DNA of 64,000 nucleotides from Siphonodentalium dalli (taxonomy: Eukaryota; Mollusca; Scaphopoda; Gadilida; Siphonodentaliidae): the NCBI GenBank assembly GCA_032622095.1, contig CP136069.1, positions 103,010,278 through 103,074,277 on the forward strand, written 5' to 3'. Below are positions 42,516-57,500 of this stretch, in pieces; the first letter of the stretch is position 1, and the number at the start of each line of letters is the position of its first letter. The notes beneath the pieces were generated by a model. The model saw only the letters and a program-made list of their open reading frames with translations. It did no database searches and was not told the origin of the DNA. The translations under genes were made by a program, and so were the position numbers.

Positions 42516-45500
42516 TTGTTTTTCTACTGCGGCCGTTTTCTGTTTAATTGGAAATACTCAGAAACTAATGGGAGGAGGACCGCGAAATCTCTAGCGAATG
42601 TAGGCATCTAAGGTCTACTAAAAATAATGCTATCCGGATGTTGGTCCAATATATTTTGACAGAGTTATGGCCCTTTTTCGATTATTTTTCATTATTATTA
42701 TTATTATACTGGACACTTTTGCAACCCTTATTACTCGAAAAGTACCAGGAGTAGCACATTAAAACTTGGTACGTATCTTGGGATCAAAGAGTTGTATGCC
42801 ATCGTCGCATAACGAATATTGTCCGCGTTTTCCCCGAGGAGTTATCTCCCTTTATTTGAAAAAATGTCATTTTATTATCTCGGAAATTATAAGAAGCAGA
42901 GCATCGAAAATTAGACCGTATGCACATCTCGATATGCACTACTGCCCACGGGCATAAAAACTTGGGTCCGCCCTTTCCCTGAAGAGTTACCGCCCATAGT
43001 TGGCAAACCTCTATTTTATTGTACTCTGTTGTCCTCCCGTATCATTCCAGATAACTGTATTTGGTTTTTGTAGTCGTGTTGACCGTTGTCAGCTTAGTCC
43101 GAGGAAGAAAATTTGACAGGGTTGGACATATATTTTTACACTGGGGTGGGGGCAATATTTTCGCAATTTTTTTTTATTATTGACATTCATCTATTTAAGT
43201 ATGTAGATTCCCTGAACGAAAACAAACCCATACCGGAAAGGATTTTTGTAATCCGAGAAGAAATGCAAGAGTTACGGGCCCTCAAAGTTTGCAAGTGTCG
43301 GTCCCATGTGCTTGTGACCCTATCTCCTCCGAAGATGTCGAACTTTGGATGTCGTCTGATATCCCAGTGCGTGCGGTCTGAAGAGAGCACGCGATGGGCC
43401 AAATTTTGCCAGTGTCGGTTCAGTGTTGTGGGTCAGGGGAGGGGTGGTCCGGGGTACCAATTTTGTATTCTTCTCCGAATCGGATGAAACTTGGAATATA
43501 ACATCCATACCGCCAACCGATCTAGAAACTGAAAGAATTTCGAAAATCCAATGAAAAATGTCAGAGTTGTGGGCCTTCAAACAATGCAAATTTGGCCCCA
43601 TATGCTTGTGATCACATCTCCTCCGAAGATGTCAAACTTTGGATGTCAACTGATACGCCAATGCGTGCGGTCTGAAGAGAGCACGCGATGAGCCAAATTT
43701 TGCCAGTGTCGGTTCAGTGTTGTGGGTCAGGGGAGGGGTGGTCCGGGGTACCAAAATTTATTTCGTCTCCGAATCATATGAAACTTGATATATAACATAT
43801 ACCATACACGTTGATCATAAAACTGAAAACAGATTGTAAATCCGTTAAAAAATGGCGGAGATTTGGGCCCTCAAACTTTGAATGTGGGCCCGTATTCTTT
43901 CCAATAAACAAAATGTTATTCGTCTCTGAATCAGACAAAATTTATAACAAATAATCAATGTAAGTAGCTGATCACAATACTCAAAACAATTTTTAAATCC
44001 ATTGGAAAATAACGGAGTTACGGGCTCTCAAAATTCGCATTTTGGGCCGGGTTTGACTATTTCCCAATCCCGTCACCCAATTTCGAGGCAGGGGTGGGGT
44101 CACTCCCAAACACTTGAGATCAACCCACACATGTTAAGGGAAAGATATAATCATCCTAATTCATATTTTCCGTCCCTTAACTGCGATTTATTGAGCTCAT
44201 GATTTGCCCTATTATTATACTTCCATGGTGTAACCAAGGAAGTATATTGTTTTTCTACTGCGGCCGTTTTCTGTTTAATTGGAAATACTCAGAAACTAAT
44301 GGGAGGAGGACCGCGAAATCTCTAGCGAATGTAGGCATCTAAGGTCTACTAAAAATAATGCTATCCGGATGTTGGTCCAATATATTTTGACAGAGTTATG
44401 GCCCTTTTTCGATTATTTTTCATTATTATTATTATTATACTGGACACTTTTGCAACCCTTATTACTCGAAAAGTACCAGGAGTAGCACATTAAAACTTGG
44501 TACGTATCTTGGGATCAAAGAGTTGTATGCCATCGTCGCATAACGAATATTGTCCGCGTTTTCCCCGAGGAGTTATCTCCCTTTATTTGAAAAAATGTCA
44601 TTTTATTATCTCGGAAATTATAAGAAGCAGAGCATCGAAAATTAGACCGTATGCACATCTCGATATGCACTACTGCCCACGGGCATAAAAACTTGGGTCC
44701 GCCCTTTCCCTGAAGAGTTACCGCCCATAGTTGGCAAACCTCTATTTTATTGTACTCTGTTGTCCTCCCGTATCATTCCAGATAACTGTATTTGGTTTTT
44801 GTAGTCGTGTTGACCGTTGTCAGCTTAGTCCGAGGAAGAAAATTTGACAGGGTTGGACATATATTTTTACACTGGGGTGGGGGCAATATTTTCGCAATTT
44901 TTTTTTATTATTGACATTCATCTATTTAAGTATGTAGATTCCCTGAACGAAAACAAACCCATACCGGAAAGGATTTTTGTAATCCGAGAAGAAATGCAAG
45001 AGTTACGGGCCCTCAAAGTTTGCAAGTGTCGGTCCCATGTGCTTGTGACCCTATCTCCTCCGAAGATGTCGAACTTTGGATGTCGTCTGATATCCCAGTG
45101 CGTGCGGTCTGAAGAGAGCACGCGATGGGCCAAATTTTGCCAGTGTCGGTTCAGTGTTGTGGGTCAGGGGAGGGGTGGTCCGGGGTACCAATTTTGTATT
45201 CTTCTCCGAATCGGATGAAACTTGGAATATAACATCCATACCGCCAACCGATCTAGAAACTGAAAGAATTTCGAAAATCCAATGAAAAATGTCAGAGTTG
45301 TGGGCCTTCAAACAATGCAAATTTGGCCCCATATGCTTGTGATCACATCTCCTCCGAAGATGTCAAACTTTGGATGTCAACTGATACGCCAATGCGTGCG
45401 GTCTGAAGAGAGCACGCGATGAGCCAAATTTTGCCAGTGTCGGTTCAGTGTTGTGGGTCAGGGGAGGGGTGGTCCGGGGTACCAAAATTTATTTCGTCTC

Positions 45501-48500
45501 CGAATCATATGAAACTTGATATATAACATATACCATACACGTTGATCATAAAACTGAAAACAGATTGTAAATCCGTTAAAAAATGGCGGAGATTTGGGCC
45601 CTCAAACTTTGAATGTGGGCCCGTATTCTTTCCAATAAACAAAATGTTATTCGTCTCTGAATCAGACAAAATTTATAACAAATAATCAATGTAAGTAGCT
45701 GATCACAATACTCAAAACAATTTTTAAATCCATTGGAAAATAACGGAGTTACGGGCTCTCAAAATTCGCATTTTGGGCCGGGTTTGACTATTTCCCAATC
45801 CCGTCACCCAATTTCGAGGCAGGGGTGGGGTCACTCCCAAACACTTGAGATCAACCCACACATGTTAAGGGAAAGATATAATCATCCTAATTCATATTTT
45901 CCGTCCCTTAACTGCGATTTATTGAGCTCATGATTTGCCCTATTATTATACTTCCATGGTGTAACCAAGGAAGTATATTGTTTTTCTACTGCGGCCGTTT
46001 TCTGTTTAATTGGAAATACTCAGAAACTAATGGGAGGAGGACCGCGAAATCTCTAGCGAATGTAGGCATCTAAGGTCTACTAAAAATAATGCTATCCGGA
46101 TGTTGGTCCAATATATTTTGACAGAGTTATGGCCCTTTTTCGATTATTTTTCATTATTATTATTATTATACTGGACACTTTTGCAACCCTTATTACTCGA
46201 AAAGTACCAGGAGTAGCACATTAAAACTTGGTACGTATCTTGGGATCAAAGAGTTGTATGCCATCGTCGCATAACGAATATTGTCCGCGTTTTCCCCGAG
46301 GAGTTATCTCCCTTTATTTGAAAAAATGTCATTTTATTATCTCGGAAATTATAAGAAGCAGAGCATCGAAAATTAGACCGTATGCACATCTCGATATGCA
46401 CTACTGCCCACGGGCATAAAAACTTGGGTCCGCCCTTTCCCTGAAGAGTTACCGCCCATAGTTGGCAAACCTCTATTTTATTGTACTCTGTTGTCCTCCC
46501 GTATCATTCCAGATAACTGTATTTGGTTTTTGTAGTCGTGTTGACCGTTGTCAGCTTAGTCCGAGGAAGAAAATTTGACAGGGTTGGACATATATTTTTA
46601 CACTGGGGTGGGGGCAATATTTTCGCAATTTTTTTTTATTATTGACATTCATCTATTTAAGTATGTAGATTCCCTGAACGAAAACAAACCCATACCGGAA
46701 AGGATTTTTGTAATCCGAGAAGAAATGCAAGAGTTACGGGCCCTCAAAGTTTGCAAGTGTCGGTCCCATGTGCTTGTGACCCTATCTCCTCCGAAGATGT
46801 CGAACTTTGGATGTCGTCTGATATCCCAGTGCGTGCGGTCTGAAGAGAGCACGCGATGGGCCAAATTTTGCCAGTGTCGGTTCAGTGTTGTGGGTCAGGG
46901 GAGGGGTGGTCCGGGGTACCAATTTTGTATTCTTCTCCGAATCGGATGAAACTTGGAATATAACATCCATACCGCCAACCGATCTAGAAACTGAAAGAAT
47001 TTCGAAAATCCAATGAAAAATGTCAGAGTTGTGGGCCTTCAAACAATGCAAATTTGGCCCCATATGCTTGTGATCACATCTCCTCCGAAGATGTCAAACT
47101 TTGGATGTCAACTGATACGCCAATGCGTGCGGTCTGAAGAGAGCACGCGATGAGCCAAATTTTGCCAGTGTCGGTTCAGTGTTGTGGGTCAGGGGAGGGG
47201 TGGTCCGGGGTACCAAAATTTATTTCGTCTCCGAATCATATGAAACTTGATATATAACATATACCATACACGTTGATCATAAAACTGAAAACAGATTGTA
47301 AATCCGTTAAAAAATGGCGGAGATTTGGGCCCTCAAACTTTGAATGTGGGCCCGTATTCTTTCCAATAAACAAAATGTTATTCGTCTCTGAATCAGACAA
47401 AATTTATAACAAATAATCAATGTAAGTAGCTGATCACAATACTCAAAACAATTTTTAAATCCATTGGAAAATAACGGAGTTACGGGCTCTCAAAATTCGC
47501 ATTTTGGGCCGGGTTTGACTATTTCCCAATCCCGTCACCCAATTTCGAGGCAGGGGTGGGGTCACTCCCAAACACTTGAGATCAACCCACACATGTTAAG
47601 GGAAAGATATAATCATCCTAATTCATATTTTCCGTCCCTTAACTGCGATTTATTGAGCTCATGATTTGCCCTATTATTATACTTCCATGGTGTAACCAAG
47701 GAAGTATATTGTTTTTCTACTGCGGCCGTTTTCTGTTTAATTGGAAATACTCAGAAACTAATGGGAGGAGGACCGCGAAATCTCTAGCGAATGTAGGCAT
47801 CTAAGGTCTACTAAAAATAATGCTATCCGGATGTTGGTCCAATATATTTTGACAGAGTTATGGCCCTTTTTCGATTATTTTTCATTATTATTATTATTAT
47901 ACTGGACACTTTTGCAACCCTTATTACTCGAAAAGTACCAGGAGTAGCACATTAAAACTTGGTACGTATCTTGGGATCAAAGAGTTGTATGCCATCGTCG
48001 CATAACGAATATTGTCCGCGTTTTCCCCGAGGAGTTATCTCCCTTTATTTGAAAAAATGTCATTTTATTATCTCGGAAATTATAAGAAGCAGAGCATCGA
48101 AAATTAGACCGTATGCACATCTCGATATGCACTACTGCCCACGGGCATAAAAACTTGGGTCCGCCCTTTCCCTGAAGAGTTACCGCCCATAGTTGGCAAA
48201 CCTCTATTTTATTGTACTCTGTTGTCCTCCCGTATCATTCCAGATAACTGTATTTGGTTTTTGTAGTCGTGTTGACCGTTGTCAGCTTAGTCCGAGGAAG
48301 AAAATTTGACAGGGTTGGACATATATTTTTACACTGGGGTGGGGGCAATATTTTCGCAATTTTTTTTTATTATTGACATTCATCTATTTAAGTATGTAGA
48401 TTCCCTGAACGAAAACAAACCCATACCGGAAAGGATTTTTGTAATCCGAGAAGAAATGCAAGAGTTACGGGCCCTCAAAGTTTGCAAGTGTCGGTCCCAT

Positions 48501-51500
48501 GTGCTTGTGACCCTATCTCCTCCGAAGATGTCGAACTTTGGATGTCGTCTGATATCCCAGTGCGTGCGGTCTGAAGAGAGCACGCGATGGGCCAAATTTT
48601 GCCAGTGTCGGTTCAGTGTTGTGGGTCAGGGGAGGGGTGGTCCGGGGTACCAATTTTGTATTCTTCTCCGAATCGGATGAAACTTGGAATATAACATCCA
48701 TACCGCCAACCGATCTAGAAACTGAAAGAATTTCGAAAATCCAATGAAAAATGTCAGAGTTGTGGGCCTTCAAACAATGCAAATTTGGCCCCATATGCTT
48801 GTGATCACATCTCCTCCGAAGATGTCAAACTTTGGATGTCAACTGATACGCCAATGCGTGCGGTCTGAAGAGAGCACGCGATGAGCCAAATTTTGCCAGT
48901 GTCGGTTCAGTGTTGTGGGTCAGGGGAGGGGTGGTCCGGGGTACCAAAATTTATTTCGTCTCCGAATCATATGAAACTTGATATATAACATATACCATAC
49001 ACGTTGATCATAAAACTGAAAACAGATTGTAAATCCGTTAAAAAATGGCGGAGATTTGGGCCCTCAAACTTTGAATGTGGGCCCGTATTCTTTCCAATAA
49101 ACAAAATGTTATTCGTCTCTGAATCAGACAAAATTTATAACAAATAATCAATGTAAGTAGCTGATCACAATACTCAAAACAATTTTTAAATCCATTGGAA
49201 AATAACGGAGTTACGGGCTCTCAAAATTCGCATTTTGGGCCGGGTTTGACTATTTCCCAATCCCGTCACCCAATTTCGAGGCAGGGGTGGGGTCACTCCC
49301 AAACACTTGAGATCAACCCACACATGTTAAGGGAAAGATATAATCATCCTAATTCATATTTTCCGTCCCTTAACTGCGATTTATTGAGCTCATGATTTGC
49401 CCTATTATTATACTTCCATGGTGTAACCAAGGAAGTATATTGTTTTTCTACTGCGGCCGTTTTCTGTTTAATTGGAAATACTCAGAAACTAATGGGAGGA
49501 GGACCGCGAAATCTCTAGCGAATGTAGGCATCTAAGGTCTACTAAAAATAATGCTATCCGGATGTTGGTCCAATATATTTTGACAGAGTTATGGCCCTTT
49601 TTCGATTATTTTTCATTATTATTATTATTATACTGGACACTTTTGCAACCCTTATTACTCGAAAAGTACCAGGAGTAGCACATTAAAACTTGGTACGTAT
49701 CTTGGGATCAAAGAGTTGTATGCCATCGTCGCATAACGAATATTGTCCGCGTTTTCCCCGAGGAGTTATCTCCCTTTATTTGAAAAAATGTCATTTTATT
49801 ATCTCGGAAATTATAAGAAGCAGAGCATCGAAAATTAGACCGTATGCACATCTCGATATGCACTACTGCCCACGGGCATAAAAACTTGGGTCCGCCCTTT
49901 CCCTGAAGAGTTACCGCCCATAGTTGGCAAACCTCTATTTTATTGTACTCTGTTGTCCTCCCGTATCATTCCAGATAACTGTATTTGGTTTTTGTAGTCG
50001 TGTTGACCGTTGTCAGCTTAGTCCGAGGAAGAAAATTTGACAGGGTTGGACATATATTTTTACACTGGGGTGGGGGCAATATTTTCGCAATTTTTTTTTA
50101 TTATTGACATTCATCTATTTAAGTATGTAGATTCCCTGAACGAAAACAAACCCATACCGGAAAGGATTTTTGTAATCCGAGAAGAAATGCAAGAGTTACG
50201 GGCCCTCAAAGTTTGCAAGTGTCGGTCCCATGTGCTTGTGACCCTATCTCCTCCGAAGATGTCGAACTTTGGATGTCGTCTGATATCCCAGTGCGTGCGG
50301 TCTGAAGAGAGCACGCGATGGGCCAAATTTTGCCAGTGTCGGTTCAGTGTTGTGGGTCAGGGGAGGGGTGGTCCGGGGTACCAATTTTGTATTCTTCTCC
50401 GAATCGGATGAAACTTGGAATATAACATCCATACCGCCAACCGATCTAGAAACTGAAAGAATTTCGAAAATCCAATGAAAAATGTCAGAGTTGTGGGCCT
50501 TCAAACAATGCAAATTTGGCCCCATATGCTTGTGATCACATCTCCTCCGAAGATGTCAAACTTTGGATGTCAACTGATACGCCAATGCGTGCGGTCTGAA
50601 GAGAGCACGCGATGAGCCAAATTTTGCCAGTGTCGGTTCAGTGTTGTGGGTCAGGGGAGGGGTGGTCCGGGGTACCAAAATTTATTTCGTCTCCGAATCA
50701 TATGAAACTTGATATATAACATATACCATACACGTTGATCATAAAACTGAAAACAGATTGTAAATCCGTTAAAAAATGGCGGAGATTTGGGCCCTCAAAC
50801 TTTGAATGTGGGCCCGTATTCTTTCCAATAAACAAAATGTTATTCGTCTCTGAATCAGACAAAATTTATAACAAATAATCAATGTAAGTAGCTGATCACA
50901 ATACTCAAAACAATTTTTAAATCCATTGGAAAATAACGGAGTTACGGGCTCTCAAAATTCGCATTTTGGGCCGGGTTTGACTATTTCCCAATCCCGTCAC
51001 CCAATTTCGAGGCAGGGGTGGGGTCACTCCCAAACACTTGAGATCAACCCACACATGTTAAGGGAAAGATATAATCATCCTAATTCATATTTTCCGTCCC
51101 TTAACTGCGATTTATTGAGCTCATGATTTGCCCTATTATTATACTTCCATGGTGTAACCAAGGAAGTATATTGTTTTTCTACTGCGGCCGTTTTCTGTTT
51201 AATTGGAAATACTCAGAAACTAATGGGAGGAGGACCGCGAAATCTCTAGCGAATGTAGGCATCTAAGGTCTACTAAAAATAATGCTATCCGGATGTTGGT
51301 CCAATATATTTTGACAGAGTTATGGCCCTTTTTCGATTATTTTTCATTATTATTATTATTATACTGGACACTTTTGCAACCCTTATTACTCGAAAAGTAC
51401 CAGGAGTAGCACATTAAAACTTGGTACGTATCTTGGGATCAAAGAGTTGTATGCCATCGTCGCATAACGAATATTGTCCGCGTTTTCCCCGAGGAGTTAT

Positions 51501-54500
51501 CTCCCTTTATTTGAAAAAATGTCATTTTATTATCTCGGAAATTATAAGAAGCAGAGCATCGAAAATTAGACCGTATGCACATCTCGATATGCACTACTGC
51601 CCACGGGCATAAAAACTTGGGTCCGCCCTTTCCCTGAAGAGTTACCGCCCATAGTTGGCAAACCTCTATTTTATTGTACTCTGTTGTCCTCCCGTATCAT
51701 TCCAGATAACTGTATTTGGTTTTTGTAGTCGTGTTGACCGTTGTCAGCTTAGTCCGAGGAAGAAAATTTGACAGGGTTGGACATATATTTTTACACTGGG
51801 GTGGGGGCAATATTTTCGCAATTTTTTTTTATTATTGACATTCATCTATTTAAGTATGTAGATTCCCTGAACGAAAACAAACCCATACCGGAAAGGATTT
51901 TTGTAATCCGAGAAGAAATGCAAGAGTTACGGGCCCTCAAAGTTTGCAAGTGTCGGTCCCATGTGCTTGTGACCCTATCTCCTCCGAAGATGTCGAACTT
52001 TGGATGTCGTCTGATATCCCAGTGCGTGCGGTCTGAAGAGAGCACGCGATGGGCCAAATTTTGCCAGTGTCGGTTCAGTGTTGTGGGTCAGGGGAGGGGT
52101 GGTCCGGGGTACCAATTTTGTATTCTTCTCCGAATCGGATGAAACTTGGAATATAACATCCATACCGCCAACCGATCTAGAAACTGAAAGAATTTCGAAA
52201 ATCCAATGAAAAATGTCAGAGTTGTGGGCCTTCAAACAATGCAAATTTGGCCCCATATGCTTGTGATCACATCTCCTCCGAAGATGTCAAACTTTGGATG
52301 TCAACTGATACGCCAATGCGTGCGGTCTGAAGAGAGCACGCGATGAGCCAAATTTTGCCAGTGTCGGTTCAGTGTTGTGGGTCAGGGGAGGGGTGGTCCG
52401 GGGTACCAAAATTTATTTCGTCTCCGAATCATATGAAACTTGATATATAACATATACCATACACGTTGATCATAAAACTGAAAACAGATTGTAAATCCGT
52501 TAAAAAATGGCGGAGATTTGGGCCCTCAAACTTTGAATGTGGGCCCGTATTCTTTCCAATAAACAAAATGTTATTCGTCTCTGAATCAGACAAAATTTAT
52601 AACAAATAATCAATGTAAGTAGCTGATCACAATACTCAAAACAATTTTTAAATCCATTGGAAAATAACGGAGTTACGGGCTCTCAAAATTCGCATTTTGG
52701 GCCGGGTTTGACTATTTCCCAATCCCGTCACCCAATTTCGAGGCAGGGGTGGGGTCACTCCCAAACACTTGAGATCAACCCACACATGTTAAGGGAAAGA
52801 TATAATCATCCTAATTCATATTTTCCGTCCCTTAACTGCGATTTATTGAGCTCATGATTTGCCCTATTATTATACTTCCATGGTGTAACCAAGGAAGTAT
52901 ATTGTTTTTCTACTGCGGCCGTTTTCTGTTTAATTGGAAATACTCAGAAACTAATGGGAGGAGGACCGCGAAATCTCTAGCGAATGTAGGCATCTAAGGT
53001 CTACTAAAAATAATGCTATCCGGATGTTGGTCCAATATATTTTGACAGAGTTATGGCCCTTTTTCGATTATTTTTCATTATTATTATTATTATACTGGAC
53101 ACTTTTGCAACCCTTATTACTCGAAAAGTACCAGGAGTAGCACATTAAAACTTGGTACGTATCTTGGGATCAAAGAGTTGTATGCCATCGTCGCATAACG
53201 AATATTGTCCGCGTTTTCCCCGAGGAGTTATCTCCCTTTATTTGAAAAAATGTCATTTTATTATCTCGGAAATTATAAGAAGCAGAGCATCGAAAATTAG
53301 ACCGTATGCACATCTCGATATGCACTACTGCCCACGGGCATAAAAACTTGGGTCCGCCCTTTCCCTGAAGAGTTACCGCCCATAGTTGGCAAACCTCTAT
53401 TTTATTGTACTCTGTTGTCCTCCCGTATCATTCCAGATAACTGTATTTGGTTTTTGTAGTCGTGTTGACCGTTGTCAGCTTAGTCCGAGGAAGAAAATTT
53501 GACAGGGTTGGACATATATTTTTACACTGGGGTGGGGGCAATATTTTCGCAATTTTTTTTTATTATTGACATTCATCTATTTAAGTATGTAGATTCCCTG
53601 AACGAAAACAAACCCATACCGGAAAGGATTTTTGTAATCCGAGAAGAAATGCAAGAGTTACGGGCCCTCAAAGTTTGCAAGTGTCGGTCCCATGTGCTTG
53701 TGACCCTATCTCCTCCGAAGATGTCGAACTTTGGATGTCGTCTGATATCCCAGTGCGTGCGGTCTGAAGAGAGCACGCGATGGGCCAAATTTTGCCAGTG
53801 TCGGTTCAGTGTTGTGGGTCAGGGGAGGGGTGGTCCGGGGTACCAATTTTGTATTCTTCTCCGAATCGGATGAAACTTGGAATATAACATCCATACCGCC
53901 AACCGATCTAGAAACTGAAAGAATTTCGAAAATCCAATGAAAAATGTCAGAGTTGTGGGCCTTCAAACAATGCAAATTTGGCCCCATATGCTTGTGATCA
54001 CATCTCCTCCGAAGATGTCAAACTTTGGATGTCAACTGATACGCCAATGCGTGCGGTCTGAAGAGAGCACGCGATGAGCCAAATTTTGCCAGTGTCGGTT
54101 CAGTGTTGTGGGTCAGGGGAGGGGTGGTCCGGGGTACCAAAATTTATTTCGTCTCCGAATCATATGAAACTTGATATATAACATATACCATACACGTTGA
54201 TCATAAAACTGAAAACAGATTGTAAATCCGTTAAAAAATGGCGGAGATTTGGGCCCTCAAACTTTGAATGTGGGCCCGTATTCTTTCCAATAAACAAAAT
54301 GTTATTCGTCTCTGAATCAGACAAAATTTATAACAAATAATCAATGTAAGTAGCTGATCACAATACTCAAAACAATTTTTAAATCCATTGGAAAATAACG
54401 GAGTTACGGGCTCTCAAAATTCGCATTTTGGGCCGGGTTTGACTATTTCCCAATCCCGTCACCCAATTTCGAGGCAGGGGTGGGGTCACTCCCAAACACT

Positions 54501-57500
54501 TGAGATCAACCCACACATGTTAAGGGAAAGATATAATCATCCTAATTCATATTTTCCGTCCCTTAACTGCGATTTATTGAGCTCATGATTTGCCCTATTA
54601 TTATACTTCCATGGTGTAACCAAGGAAGTATATTGTTTTTCTACTGCGGCCGTTTTCTGTTTAATTGGAAATACTCAGAAACTAATGGGAGGAGGACCGC
54701 GAAATCTCTAGCGAATGTAGGCATCTAAGGTCTACTAAAAATAATGCTATCCGGATGTTGGTCCAATATATTTTGACAGAGTTATGGCCCTTTTTCGATT
54801 ATTTTTCATTATTATTATTATTATACTGGACACTTTTGCAACCCTTATTACTCGAAAAGTACCAGGAGTAGCACATTAAAACTTGGTACGTATCTTGGGA
54901 TCAAAGAGTTGTATGCCATCGTCGCATAACGAATATTGTCCGCGTTTTCCCCGAGGAGTTATCTCCCTTTATTTGAAAAAATGTCATTTTATTATCTCGG
55001 AAATTATAAGAAGCAGAGCATCGAAAATTAGACCGTATGCACATCTCGATATGCACTACTGCCCACGGGCATAAAAACTTGGGTCCGCCCTTTCCCTGAA
55101 GAGTTACCGCCCATAGTTGGCAAACCTCTATTTTATTGTACTCTGTTGTCCTCCCGTATCATTCCAGATAACTGTATTTGGTTTTTGTAGTCGTGTTGAC
55201 CGTTGTCAGCTTAGTCCGAGGAAGAAAATTTGACAGGGTTGGACATATATTTTTACACTGGGGTGGGGGCAATATTTTCGCAATTTTTTTTTATTATTGA
55301 CATTCATCTATTTAAGTATGTAGATTCCCTGAACGAAAACAAACCCATACCGGAAAGGATTTTTGTAATCCGAGAAGAAATGCAAGAGTTACGGGCCCTC
55401 AAAGTTTGCAAGTGTCGGTCCCATGTGCTTGTGACCCTATCTCCTCCGAAGATGTCGAACTTTGGATGTCGTCTGATATCCCAGTGCGTGCGGTCTGAAG
55501 AGAGCACGCGATGGGCCAAATTTTGCCAGTGTCGGTTCAGTGTTGTGGGTCAGGGGAGGGGTGGTCCGGGGTACCAATTTTGTATTCTTCTCCGAATCGG
55601 ATGAAACTTGGAATATAACATCCATACCGCCAACCGATCTAGAAACTGAAAGAATTTCGAAAATCCAATGAAAAATGTCAGAGTTGTGGGCCTTCAAACA
55701 ATGCAAATTTGGCCCCATATGCTTGTGATCACATCTCCTCCGAAGATGTCAAACTTTGGATGTCAACTGATACGCCAATGCGTGCGGTCTGAAGAGAGCA
55801 CGCGATGAGCCAAATTTTGCCAGTGTCGGTTCAGTGTTGTGGGTCAGGGGAGGGGTGGTCCGGGGTACCAAAATTTATTTCGTCTCCGAATCATATGAAA
55901 CTTGATATATAACATATACCATACACGTTGATCATAAAACTGAAAACAGATTGTAAATCCGTTAAAAAATGGCGGAGATTTGGGCCCTCAAACTTTGAAT
56001 GTGGGCCCGTATTCTTTCCAATAAACAAAATGTTATTCGTCTCTGAATCAGACAAAATTTATAACAAATAATCAATGTAAGTAGCTGATCACAATACTCA
56101 AAACAATTTTTAAATCCATTGGAAAATAACGGAGTTACGGGCTCTCAAAATTCGCATTTTGGGCCGGGTTTGACTATTTCCCAATCCCGTCACCCAATTT
56201 CGAGGCAGGGGTGGGGTCACTCCCAAACACTTGAGATCAACCCACACATGTTAAGGGAAAGATATAATCATCCTAATTCATATTTTCCGTCCCTTAACTG
56301 CGATTTATTGAGCTCATGATTTGCCCTATTATTATACTTCCATGGTGTAACCAAGGAAGTATATTGTTTTTCTACTGCGGCCGTTTTCTGTTTAATTGGA
56401 AATACTCAGAAACTAATGGGAGGAGGACCGCGAAATCTCTAGCGAATGTAGGCATCTAAGGTCTACTAAAAATAATGCTATCCGGATGTTGGTCCAATAT
56501 ATTTTGACAGAGTTATGGCCCTTTTTCGATTATTTTTCATTATTATTATTATTATACTGGACACTTTTGCAACCCTTATTACTCGAAAAGTACCAGGAGT
56601 AGCACATTAAAACTTGGTACGTATCTTGGGATCAAAGAGTTGTATGCCATCGTCGCATAACGAATATTGTCCGCGTTTTCCCCGAGGAGTTATCTCCCTT
56701 TATTTGAAAAAATGTCATTTTATTATCTCGGAAATTATAAGAAGCAGAGCATCGAAAATTAGACCGTATGCACATCTCGATATGCACTACTGCCCACGGG
56801 CATAAAAACTTGGGTCCGCCCTTTCCCTGAAGAGTTACCGCCCATAGTTGGCAAACCTCTATTTTATTGTACTCTGTTGTCCTCCCGTATCATTCCAGAT
56901 AACTGTATTTGGTTTTTGTAGTCGTGTTGACCGTTGTCAGCTTAGTCCGAGGAAGAAAATTTGACAGGGTTGGACATATATTTTTACACTGGGGTGGGGG
57001 CAATATTTTCGCAATTTTTTTTTATTATTGACATTCATCTATTTAAGTATGTAGATTCCCTGAACGAAAACAAACCCATACCGGAAAGGATTTTTGTAAT
57101 CCGAGAAGAAATGCAAGAGTTACGGGCCCTCAAAGTTTGCAAGTGTCGGTCCCATGTGCTTGTGACCCTATCTCCTCCGAAGATGTCGAACTTTGGATGT
57201 CGTCTGATATCCCAGTGCGTGCGGTCTGAAGAGAGCACGCGATGGGCCAAATTTTGCCAGTGTCGGTTCAGTGTTGTGGGTCAGGGGAGGGGTGGTCCGG
57301 GGTACCAATTTTGTATTCTTCTCCGAATCGGATGAAACTTGGAATATAACATCCATACCGCCAACCGATCTAGAAACTGAAAGAATTTCGAAAATCCAAT
57401 GAAAAATGTCAGAGTTGTGGGCCTTCAAACAATGCAAATTTGGCCCCATATGCTTGTGATCACATCTCCTCCGAAGATGTCAAACTTTGGATGTCAACTG

